Below are positions 50,920-58,980 of a stretch of DNA of 64,000 nucleotides, one piece after another (positions within the stretch are counted from its first letter, which is position 1; the number at the start of each line of letters is the position of its first letter). Made by a program: the position numbers and the translations under genes. The DNA comes from Acheta domesticus. Taxonomy: Eukaryota > Arthropoda > Insecta > Orthoptera > Gryllidae. Below the pieces are notes generated by a model. The model saw only the letters and a list, made by a program, of their open reading frames with translations. It was not told where the DNA came from and made no database searches. Location: contig JAHLJT010009436.1 in assembly GCA_031308135.1 (NCBI GenBank), positions 120,877,608 to 120,941,607 on the forward strand, read 5' to 3'.

Positions 50920-51171
50920 AACGAGAGAGAGACGGAGAAAGAGAGAAGGAGTGAGGGAGAGAAAAAGAGGGAGAAAGAGGGAAGGGGAGAAAGGGAGAGA
51001 TAGAAAGAGAGGGAGAGAGAGAGAAGAAAGAGAAGAGAGAGCGACAAAGACCGATAGAAAGACAGACAGAGAGACAGAAAGAGACAGTGAGACGTAGAGA
51101 GGTAGACAGAAGGCAGATAGAAAGAGAGGCAGAGAAAGGGAGAGAGAGAAAAATAGAGAGACAGAGAGAGT
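50920..51171. repeat. Polypurine (GA-rich) tract, 250 bp
   Basis: The plus strand is almost entirely A and G (GAGAGA, AAAGAG, GACAGA motifs) for about 250 bp, with scattered C and T. The minus strand is accordingly CT-rich and yields a false Leu/Ser-rich ORF. Such mirror-like tracts can adopt triplex DNA and are bound by GAGA-type factors in insects. Either role here is an inference. Confidence 0.9.
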
Positions 51172-51350
51172 TGTCACGCATGAATGTGCGTGTGCGGAAG
51201 TGCCCGCCCCCAGCGCTCAGCGCGGTTCATAATGCGTCGCGAGAGGCGCTCATTAGCGCCAAGGCGGCGAGGAAGTGCGCTTAAGAAACGGGGCGCGACC
51301 GCTCGATGTCACGAGGAACATTCCAGGCACAGTTACTTCAAAAGTAGGCG

Positions 51351-52318
51351 AATACTACGACGCGAAGATAAAGTATCAAACTTGAGACCCATAAGTGAGG
51401 AAATATTTCAGAACGACAAGAAGCGTAGAGACACGTCGGGCAATGTGTGGTTGTGACTACAAAATTGCCGACATCAACGAATTTATTGGTCGATGCTATA
51501 CGACCAACGTAAATGATGAGTATTCTAGTAAAAGACTTGAGCTGAAAATACAATACTGCCTAAATAATCGGTCGTATTTTTCCTTCAGCATCACCAGTAC
51601 ATCCATTTAGTGGTGCCAGAAAGACAAACTTGTAAAAAAAAATAAAAGGAAACAGGAAGGTTGTGTCGGGGGAAGCCATGCAATGTTTTCTCTGGATACA
51701 TACCATGCACAGCTCAGGAAAGCTTCTCAAAAGTACATTGTAAAAAAAAGAGTAGTTCATAATATAAATAAAGTATTATTATATTTATTATGATCAATAT
51801 TTCCTTTTACAAAATTCATTCTCTAGTTCTGCAATATTAAGTACTTCACTTTAAGAAAATTCTATAAATTGGTAGACAAGGAATAAAATACTTTTTGAAT
51901 TTATACGTAACAACACTGCTGCTATACAAAACCTTTGGTAAAGCGCTATTACTTAAAAGTATCCTTCTGGCAAAGACATTCACAGATTACCATCTTTTTA
52001 CACCCATTTCAAAATGTTTTCTGTTGGCATGCAACAACAGAAAATGTTCCATCGTAAGGGAATCAGTGGAAACGTAAGCGTAATACATTGTCACATGTGT
52101 TTATATTTCATCGCCGATATGAATCTCGCAAGAAACTGTTCCCACACTCACAACCTTTCCTGCTCTCAATGTCACCCTTGCGTTTACCTCCTTCCTAACC
52201 AGAGCCTACCGTTTCTCTAACGCAGCCTATGCCACAAGAAAACGGCAGTCTTTGTGACTCACAAGTTTCGAACCGACAATTGTCTAGTCTTTTTAAAATT
52301 TACAGAATTGAATCGTAA
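51351..52318. other. AT-rich DNA up to the Helitron insertion
   Basis: Plain sequence without a recognised gene. The last base is the A of the AT target. Confidence 0.55.
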
Positions 52319-52774
52319 TCTATACTAATATATAAAGACAGAACTGCACTGACTTACAACGCGATAATCTCTGAATCTACTGAACCAATACTGATGAAAC
52401 TTTTATACTAGCTTCCTTTAAAGGTCTGGAGTAACATAGGCTATGATTTACAACCATAAACCTTAACATATTCACAAAATAATTACTTTTCTGGACATTT
52501 TTCGACTAGCATTACATCGTAGATTCAAGAATGCATCAATGTTAATAGTTTAGCTTTGCGCCACCTGAGGCGCACTCTTCGTGAAAACTGAGGATGTCTG
52601 ATATCTACTGCTCATTTCATCAACAGCCAGAATTATTACGAAATTCGCTGGGGTTTGAATACGGCTTCCGTGAATGTTAGTTCAGAACGTTTGTGTATCG
52701 TTTGAAAGACAACCGTAACAACAGTGGTAAGGAATTTCAATGTAGATGTATTAAGTAATAATATACAGTATAAT

Positions 52775-52875
52775 GTTGAGTTAGGTTGAGAGAGTAAAAA
52801 GTACAATACTATACAATGTAGTTGAGTAAGGTTGAGGAAGTAAAAAGTACAGAATGTATAGTATTGTACAATGTA
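52775..52875 (+). repeat. Imperfect tandem duplication with inverted segment in Helitron leader
   Basis: Two copies of a 46-55 bp unit, each starting GTTGAGT and containing AGTAAAAAGTACA, lie at 52775-52820 and 52821-52875. GTACAATACTATA (52801-52813) is the reverse complement of 52857-52869, so the pair can also form a stem. It lies about 100 bp upstream of the RepHel start, within the element. Confidence 0.8.
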
Positions 52876-52974
52876 CATAACATAGATATCGTATATTTTA
52901 TAACCTCTTATTTATAAAATTATAAAATAACCTCTTATTTACAGAAATTTGTGAATTCTAAATTGTTGAAAACA

Positions 52975-53316
52975 ATGGTGAAGCGGAAGACGCATTTGTC
53001 AAAACATATTAAAAGTGCGAAAAGATGGGCAGAATATGAAAGTTCAGAATCGGCTACACAAAGGCAAGAGCAACTTACTGAAGACGACAATACTACAAGG
53101 AGAGAAGTCAATACCAACAATTCCCTAGGAAGCAGCTCAGCTTTTCATTATGACCTCCAATTTGATTATTTGCATAGTTCAGATATTCAGATTGGTCATA
53201 TGGAAAATGTTTGTATGTTTTGTGGAGCAAAAAAATGGGCATTCGAACATAATAGCATGTGTTGTTCTAATGGGAAAGTAAAGTTAAGGCCTTTAGTGGA
53301 GCCTCCTGACATTTGA
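52975..53316 (+). pseudogene. RepHel segment 1: basic N-terminus and Cys-rich finger (frame 1)
   Basis: The segment encodes about 113 residues. It opens with a lysine-rich stretch, then a polar region, then a zinc-finger-like module with C-x2-C (codons at 53212 and 53221) and a Cys-Cys pair at 53260-53265 followed by a Gly-Lys-Val sequence. Helitron transposases of animals carry such a module just before the Rep region, where it is thought to help DNA binding. The frame ends at TGA 53314-53316, while conserved sequence continues at once in frame 3. The break is therefore a single-base indel near 53312, not a true end. Confidence 0.85.
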
Positions 53317-54962
53317 AAAGCCAGCTACTTGGTGAACGTCCATTATCAAAGCATTTCCTACGCCATTTGAGACAATACAACTGTCTTTTTCAGATGACAT
53401 CTTTTGGCTGTACAGAACATAAAGAAGGATTTTACATGCCTACATTCAAAATTCAGGTCCAAATTTATCATCGTATTGGTAGTTTACTTCCAACAACGAA
53501 CCCTGGATTTCTGCAGGTGTATTTCCTTTCTGAAGCAGACCAAATGTCTTTTCGTCAAAATATTGTACCTAATTTAAATCCAGAAATTATACAAATGATA
53601 CAGAGTTTGTTAAACACACACAATCAGTATATTAAAAGTTTCAAGGCTGCCATAGAACAAGCACCTCCAAATATTCTGGATTACAAAATCCTTATCCGAG
53701 CTGACATTATCCCTGTCAATTATCATAGAGGCTGTTTCAACCAACCAACAACAAATGAAGTGGCTATATTACAAGTGGATGAATATAAAGGGCACCGAGA
53801 TATTGTATTGCACAGTAGAAATGGAAAGTTACAGCGTGTTTCAGAGTTACATCGTGCTTACGACCCTCTTCAGTATCCTCTCATATTTGTTAATGGAGAA
53901 GATGGGTATTCTATTAATATTCCACAAGTAATTTCAGGAAGAGCAAACCAAAACCTTTCAAAGAAAATATCTTGCATGCAATACTATTCTTATAGATTTA
54001 TGGTGAGGGAAGGTACAGTGAATTTTCTGCTAATGTTCCAGCAATTATTGAATCAGTTTGTTGTTGACATGGCTGCTAAAATGATTACAGAAAGACTTGG
54101 ATATATCAAACAAAATCAAAAAACATTAAGAGCAGAGAACTACATTCATCTTCGAGATGCAATTAACAATGACGCTAACATAAATCCACTAAATATTGGA
54201 CAGCAGGTCATTTTACCATCTACTTTTACTGGTTCACCAAGGTACCTCCATGAGAAAACCCAGGATGCTATGACATACGTGAGACACCATGGTCGCCCTG
54301 ATCTTTTTATTACAATGACATGCAACCCCGAATGGCCAGAAATCAGACATGAATTGTATGTGGGACAGAATCCTCATGACAGATATGATATTATTTCACG
54401 TGTATTTCATCTGAAATACCAAAACTTGATGAATTTGATCACCAAAAACCACATTTTTGGCGCAACTGTATGCCATATGTCAACAATAGAATGGCAAAAA
54501 AGAGGATTGCCCCATGCTCATATTCTGATTTGGCTTCAAGGAAAAATACAACCAGATGAAATTGACTTAATTATTAGTGCTGAGATACCCAATAAAGAAG
54601 AAGATCCTCTTCTTTACGAAATTGTTTCCAAACACATAATTCATGGACCATGTGGAGAATACAATTCACGATCGCCATTTATGGTCAATGGTAAATGCAA
54701 TAAGAGATTCCCACGCTCTTTCACTGTTCATACTCAGTCAGACATTGATGGATATCCACTTTATAGGAGACGTTCGCCTGAAGATGGTGGTCACATTGCA
54801 GTTTTGGGTAGACATTCTGATACACAAGTGGATAATCGATGGGTTGTTCCGTATTCACCAGTCCTAAGCAGATGCTTTTCAGCTCATATTAATGTAGAAT
54901 ACTGTCACTCTGTGAAAGCAATCAAATACATTACTAAGTATGTTAACAAAGGTAATGATTGA
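53313..54962 (+). pseudogene. RepHel segment 2: Helitron-like N domain and HUH Rep endonuclease (frame 3)
   Basis: This is the longest open stretch, 549 codons. It starts with the conserved block after the finger (LSKHF near residue 15). Rep motif 1, FITMTCNPEWPEI, occupies residues 332-344. The metal-binding HUH motif is His-Ala-His at residues 401-403 (54513-54521), inside the family block QKRGLPHAH. Motif 3 has Tyr539 and Tyr543 with Lys542 and Lys546, the paired tyrosines of a Y2 Rep nuclease. All key catalytic residues are intact. The frame ends at TGA 54960-54962, right after YVNKGND. Homology continues in the same frame beyond it, so this stop is a nonsense mutation and not the natural end. 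Confidence 0.93.
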
Positions 54963-55056
54963 GCAACTTTTACTGTACAAAATGATTGCAATGACATTGA
55001 AAAGTACATAAATGGTCGCTATTTGAGCACATCGGAAGCCTTCTGGCGAATATTTT

Positions 55057-55440
55057 GAGCTGCCAATTCAAGAAAGATACCCAGCTGTAATTCATCTGGC
55101 GGTGCACTTAGAAAATGGTCAAAGGGTGTATTTCAACCAGCATAATATTCTGCAAGTTTTAGAAAATCCTCCTCAGACAACATTAACTGGCTTTTTCAAA
55201 CTGTGCCAAGATGATGATTTTGCAAAAACTTTGCTTTATTGTGAAGTGCCTGCATTTTATGTCTGGAGAAATAAAAATTGGCAGAGAAGGAAACGTGGAC
55301 AACTGGTTGCAGGGCATTTGGGTGTAAGGAAAGATGCTGCTCTTGGAAGAGTTTACACTGTGCATCCAAACTTCACAGAATGCTATTACCTTCGTCTGCT
55401 TCTACATCACATTCGTGGTCCAACTTCTTTGCTATGCTAA
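55057..55440 (+). pseudogene. RepHel segment 3: Rep-helicase linker (frame 1)
   Basis: Translation in frame 1 from 55057 gives ELPIQERYPAVIHLAVHLEN and then GQRVYF, a block found between Rep and helicase in Helitron proteins. It continues to the block ending in HHIRGPTS. Frame 3 just before it, after TGA 54960, still encodes the upstream family sequence up to WRIF and then meets TGA 55056-55058. The shift into frame 1 therefore falls at about 55050-55057. The frame-1 stop at 55438-55440 follows another shift near 55424. Confidence 0.85.
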
Positions 55441-55886
55441 AAACAGTGAACAGTATTGTACAGCCTTCTTACCAGACAGCGTGTAAGAAACTGGGCCTCA
55501 TAGAAAATGATGGGCATTGGAAACACACGCTGAGTGATGCTGCACTTACACAGTCACCATCACATATTCGTGAACTATTTGCGATACTATTGGTATTCTG
55601 TCAGCCATCTGATCCAAGCAGTTTGTGGTGTGAATTCAAGGAAGTCATGTGTGAGGATATTCTTTTTCAAAAGCGTTTGCATGAAGACAACCAAGATTTA
55701 CCATTCTCAGTGGATGTATTCAATGAAGGATTAATTATTCTAGAAGACATTATTGCATCTTTCAGTGATAAACGACTTCATGATTTTGGTATTCTTGAGC
55801 CAAGTAGACAAAGTTCTGACTATACAAGAGATACATATAGTATGTGTGATGTGCATCGAAACCTAAAGAAAATTTGCCAAAATTAG
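55425..55886 (+). pseudogene. RepHel segment 4: pre-helicase region (frame 3)
   Basis: Conserved sequence resumes in frame 3 with AMLKTVNSIV, then CKKLGL, a serine-proline-rich stretch and RELFAILLVFCQPSDP. The last block is highly conserved just before the helicase of Helitron proteins. The segment runs to a stop at 55884-55886, where the continuation passes to frame 2. No catalytic motif is expected in this part. Confidence 0.85.
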
Positions 55887-56254
55887 TTCCTGATCAAAGA
55901 ACAATCTTCAGCGCAGTTATTGACAGTGTTCAAAATGACAACGGTAACCTGTTCTTCATTGATGCCCCTGGAGGCACCGGTAAAACGTTTGTAATCAATT
56001 TACTTATTGATAAATGTAGATCAGAGAGAAAAACTGTCATTGCAGTCGCGTCTTCTGGAATCGCAGCAACATTATTAAAAGGTGGGAGAACAGCACATTC
56101 TACCTTTAAATTGCCTTTGAACACAACTTTTATAGAACAAGCAACATGTAATGTTAGTAAGAATAGTTCTATTGCAAAGGTTTTTCGTGATTCAGTATTA
56201 ATTATCTGGGATAAGTGCACCATGAGCAACAGATTGTCACATAGAAGCTGTTGA
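55874..56254 (+). pseudogene. RepHel segment 5: Pif1-like helicase, Walker A and Walker B (frame 2)
   Basis: This is the N-terminal half of an SF1B helicase of the Pif1 family. The Walker A motif PGGTGKT is intact (GGTGKT at 55970-55987). Downstream motifs are present, including VASSGIAATLL and GGRTAHS. The Walker B block reads LIIWDKCTM. The aspartate (56210-56212) is kept, but the catalytic glutamate that normally follows is lysine, codon AAG at 56213-56215. This should abolish ATP hydrolysis even if the frame were open. The frame is lost near 56232-56238. Confidence 0.9.
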
Positions 56255-56546
56255 CAGAATGTTACGGGATGTACGATCATCTTCCAGGGAGGGAGGAGTT
56301 ACTGTTGTATTTTCTGGTGACTTCCGGCAAACCTTGCCTGTAATTGCTAAAGGCACTAGAGCTGATACAATCAAAGCAAGCTTAAAGACATCCCCAATTT
56401 GGCAGAACGTTAAAATAATGACTCTCAGTACAAACATGAGGACTTTGTTAACTGATGACTCAGATTCTGCGCAATTTGCAGCATTGCTTCTCGCAGTTGG
56501 AAGCAATTATCAGCAATTATCTTCAAGCAGTTACCAATATCAATAG
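56238..56546 (+). pseudogene. RepHel segment 6: helicase motif III region (frame 3)
   Basis: From 56238 frame 3 resumes with HIEAVDRMLRDVR and continues to the helicase motif GDFRQTLPVI, then LTTNMR-like sequence (LSTNMRTLL). These are standard Pif1/Helitron blocks. After about 56480 the family similarity moves to frame 2, so the end of this reading (56544-56546) is non-homologous readthrough. Confidence 0.88.
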
Positions 56547-57165
56547 TCAAAATATATTAGTAGATCATCGGTATGGTCACGTGGTTCACACTATAGATGA
56601 TTTAATTCAGAAGATATATGAGGATGTGCAAACAATCCTAAATAAGACACACTCATGGTTTTGTGAAAGACTGTCTCCAAAAAATAATGTGGTAGATGAA
56701 ATTAATCATCAAATCCTACAGCGCTTTCAAGCAGAAACAAAAGAATATCGATCATTTGACACTGTTCTGAATGATGACGAGAGTGTTCATTATCCACCAG
56801 AATTTTTAAACTCGCTCAACCCAGCAGGTCTTCCACCACATAAATTAAATTTGAAAATTGGTACACCTATTATATTACTTCGTAACCTCAATGCCCCAAA
56901 ACTTTGTAATGGAACACGACTTCAAATAATTAAGTTTGCCAACAATATTTTACACACCAGAATTCTTACTGGTCCAGCATCTGGTGAAAATGCTCTAATA
57001 CCCACAATTCCAATGATTCCGTCTGATTTACCTTTTCAATTTAAAAGGCTGCAGTTTCCCGTTAAACCATGCTTCGCTATTACAATAAAGCACAAGAACA
57101 ATCCTTCAAGTTTGTTGGTGTCGATCTTAGAGAAAGCGTCTTCTCTCACGGTCAGCTGTATGTAG
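56455..57165 (+). pseudogene. RepHel segment 7: helicase 2A/2B region (frame 2)
   Basis: Frame 2 carries the family blocks YPPEFLNSLNPAGLPPH, LKIGTPIILLRNL and LCNGTRL, which in Helitron helicases precede the last ATPase motif. Homology is clear from roughly 56560 onward; the first codons are shadow sequence of the neighbouring frame. Near 57085-57100, after FAITI, the reading passes to frame 3, and the remaining frame-2 residues to 57165 are non-homologous. Confidence 0.88.
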
Positions 57166-57260
57166 CACTCTCCCGTGTTGGGTCAAAAGATAACCAATTC
57201 TTGCTTCTTCCAAAAAATAATGAAACTGCCAATGTGGTGTACCCTGAAGCTTTGGTTTAA
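57069..57260 (+). pseudogene. RepHel segment 8: helicase C-terminal motif and natural stop (frame 3)
   Basis: The final segment contains [17 protein letters not shown] and [13 protein letters not shown], the last signature of Pif1-type helicases. It ends about 22 residues later at TAA 57258-57260, where Helitron proteins normally end. This stop is taken as the true terminus of the gene. Confidence 0.88.
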
Positions 57261-57454
57261 TTTACAAAATGTGTCGTTTTACATAAAACATTCTACAGTG
57301 ATTCTGTACATTTGTTGTAATTTCATTTTCTTCATATGCCAGTTGTCTTCTTTGCAGTTAATTTTGACCCTGTTGAACTTTGTTTTAATATGAGCTAGAG
57401 ACTAAGTAGTGCAGTGATATGTAATGCAACAATGGTTTCTTACATGTGGAGACT

Positions 57455-57460
57455 AATAAA
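57455..57460 (+). promoter_or_regulatory. Candidate poly(A) signal of the Helitron gene
   Basis: AATAAA lies about 195 bp after the RepHel stop and inside the element. It is the first canonical signal after the stop and is followed by T-rich sequence, so it could end the transposase mRNA. The hexamer is common in AT-rich DNA, so support is only positional. Confidence 0.4.
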
Positions 57461-57847
57461 TGTGTTGTTTTGTATATCAATTTCTCACAATTAATGCAAT
57501 CATCCATTTTTTGTACAAAAATAAGCAAATATTAATTTATACAAAAAATATTTGTCGATGCAAATAAAATATTCTTGGAGTCCTTGGTTCTATTTTATTA
57601 TTCAAATTTCAATATCAGTAGTCTCTAGCACTTCTGATGAAGTTCATATTGTTTTTTTAAGTGGTTCAGTACATTGTCAATTTATTGTGTATTAGCAACA
57701 CATTGCTATCGGGACTGAGACGGACAGATCATGGCAGGAAGGAGTAGAGCGGAGAAGAGATACAATGAAAGATATAGATGTAGGCCCAGCCGCAGGACAT
57801 GAAAAGATGGAATTAGTCTTCCTGTCTAATAATATTCTGTAATAATG

Positions 57848-57875
57848 CCCGGGCAACGCCGGGTACTTCAGCTAG
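57848..57875 (+). other. Helitron 3' terminal hairpin and CTAG end
   Basis: CCCGG (57848-57852) pairs with CCGGG (57859-57863) around a 6-nt loop. ACTTCAG-type spacer sequence follows and then CTAG. In Helitrons this hairpin plus CTRR terminus is the signal at which transposition ends. The sequence appears intact, in contrast to the damaged gene. Confidence 0.92.
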
Positions 57876-58217
57876 TTAATAATATTTTTTTACTCCTATT
57901 GTATAATGCTGTCATTTGATGGTTGCAAACAGTTGCATCATTAGATAGTCATTTCGATTCAGTTTTCATTATGATACAGGTTCTTGACTAATCATAGAGA
58001 AGTTTACAAACCAAGCACTGACACTAAATTAATCATTGAAATCTTTTTAGCAAATGTTTCGTTGGACTGTGTACATTAAATTAATATTAATATAATAATT
58101 TGATATTATATTATGCTCATTAGTTATTACTTTTATTATTATATTTTTTTCGTGAACTATTCTTTAAAATAAAGTGGATCGTAATTTCACTTTGATCCTA
58201 TTGACTACCGCAGTATT

Positions 58218-58287
58218 CCCTCGCAGGCGGACAGGTAACCACAGCCACCTTGGGCAGTACGCGAGGGTAGTTTTAGTAGCTGTCCGC
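58218..58287 (+). other. Interleaved inverted repeats, pseudoknot-capable
   Basis: CCCTCGC (58218-58224) is complementary to GCGAGGG (58261-58267), and GCGGACAG (58227-58234) to CTGTCCGC (58280-58287). The two pairs interleave in the order A-B-A'-B', which in RNA would form an H-type pseudoknot. The segment is a GC-richer spot in AT-rich DNA, just beyond the Helitron. No known RNA family was recognised. Confidence 0.4.
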
Positions 58288-58371
58288 TAGGTAGCCTTGG
58301 CTCAATCAACTGCCACGAAACTATTCAATGTAAAAATTTAACTTGTAGAATTTACTATAAGTCGTAGAAAA

Positions 58372-58455
58372 AGTACCGTATGAAACTCGATTTAATGGGT
58401 ATTAAAACACTCGTGTTTTAATACCCATCATTACATCATCGTTTCATAATGTACT
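58372..58455. mobile_element. 84-bp foldback / MITE-like palindrome
   Basis: The core is a near-perfect palindrome. ATGGGTATTAAAACAC (58395-58410), a 2-nt loop, and its exact reverse complement (58413-58428) give 16-bp arms. Outer arms also match with gaps: AGTACCGTATGAAAC at 58372-58386 against the complement of GTTTCATAATGTACT at 58441-58455. The whole looks like a short non-autonomous foldback element with AGTAC ends. No protein or clear target duplication is visible, and no second copy was seen in the window. Confidence 0.6.
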
Positions 58456-58980
58456 ATTAATATACACTTCAGCTTATGTTAAGTATCCTGAATACATCCT
58501 AGACCCCTCGTAGAATGTTCGTCAAACTATACACCAGAATAATTATATGCAATCAGCGTTCTTTAACGTGGACTCGAACATGAAAATTAACTGGCAGGGT
58601 CACGAGGAGATTTAAATTTCTGACCCATACAAAAAACGGTAGATTGATCAACTTTCTCGAGACCTCCCTACCCGGCAAAACCATTGCTCGTCGAGGTTTT
58701 AATCATTTCCTCTTAAATGCATATAGAAGTTACTGAAGAAAATTATAGCAAAGTGAGCAATAAATGGGATATTGCTTAATAAAGAAAAGATAAAATAGGG
58801 GAGAAAACACGATTATTTCAATGTATACTGATACATGATTCCTTCATTGTGCATCTCATCATTGCACAATACGTAAAATAATTTCATTGATTCAGAAGGG
58901 AAATTAACTAAGGTACTTGTAATTATTTCTCTGCAAATAAAAATAAATTTCCAAACGTCAGACGTCGCTGGCAAACAGAA

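Larger units (their letters stand above)
49501..51350. other. Largest CpG-rich island, non-coding
   Basis: About 1.85 kb, with G12, the polypurine tract and several AT-containing cores (for example 50290-50350). ORFs up to 210 codons are compositional artefacts. It is probably regulatory DNA or a promoter, but this is not shown by the sequence. Confidence 0.55.
52975..57260 (+). pseudogene. Helitron Rep/Pif1-like helicase (RepHel), disrupted
   Basis: In an intact Helitron one polypeptide of roughly 1,400 residues carries out DNA strand nicking (Rep) and unwinding (helicase) for rolling-circle transposition in the nucleus. Here the ordered pieces are all present: Cys-rich N-terminus, Helitron-like N domain, Rep, linker, and Pif1-type helicase with its C-terminal motif. 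They lie in successive frames 1-3-1-3-2-3-2-3. I chose the ATG at 52975 as the start because it opens the first conserved block; upstream in-frame sequence has only a GTG. In-frame TGA codons occur at 54960-54962 and, next to a frame change, at 55056-55058. Conservation continues on both sides of every break, so decay is recent, or some breaks are consensus errors. Confidence 0.93.
52319..57875 (+). mobile_element. Helitron rolling-circle transposon, complete ends, decayed gene
   Basis: The element starts with TC at 52319-52320, directly after a host A, and ends with CTAG at 57872-57875, directly before a host T. This is the canonical Helitron arrangement, without terminal inverted repeats or target duplication. 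A GC-rich hairpin lies 8 nt before the 3' end. Inside is a single Rep/helicase gene on the plus strand, preceded by about 650 bp of AT-rich leader and followed by about 600 bp of trailer. The 5557-bp length is usual for an autonomous Helitron. The coding frame changes seven times and one nonsense codon interrupts it, so this copy should not be self-mobile, although its ends could still be used by a Rep/helicase made elsewhere. I see no captured host gene fragment. Confidence 0.95.

Noticed and set aside
50549..51181. 210-codon Leu/Ser-rich minus-strand ORF that looks like a membrane protein
   Set aside because: The hydrophobic part is just the CT-rich complement of the polypurine tract.
58570..58582. 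Minus-strand tRNA suggested by GGACTCGAAC
   Set aside because: No matching box A or acceptor stem nearby.
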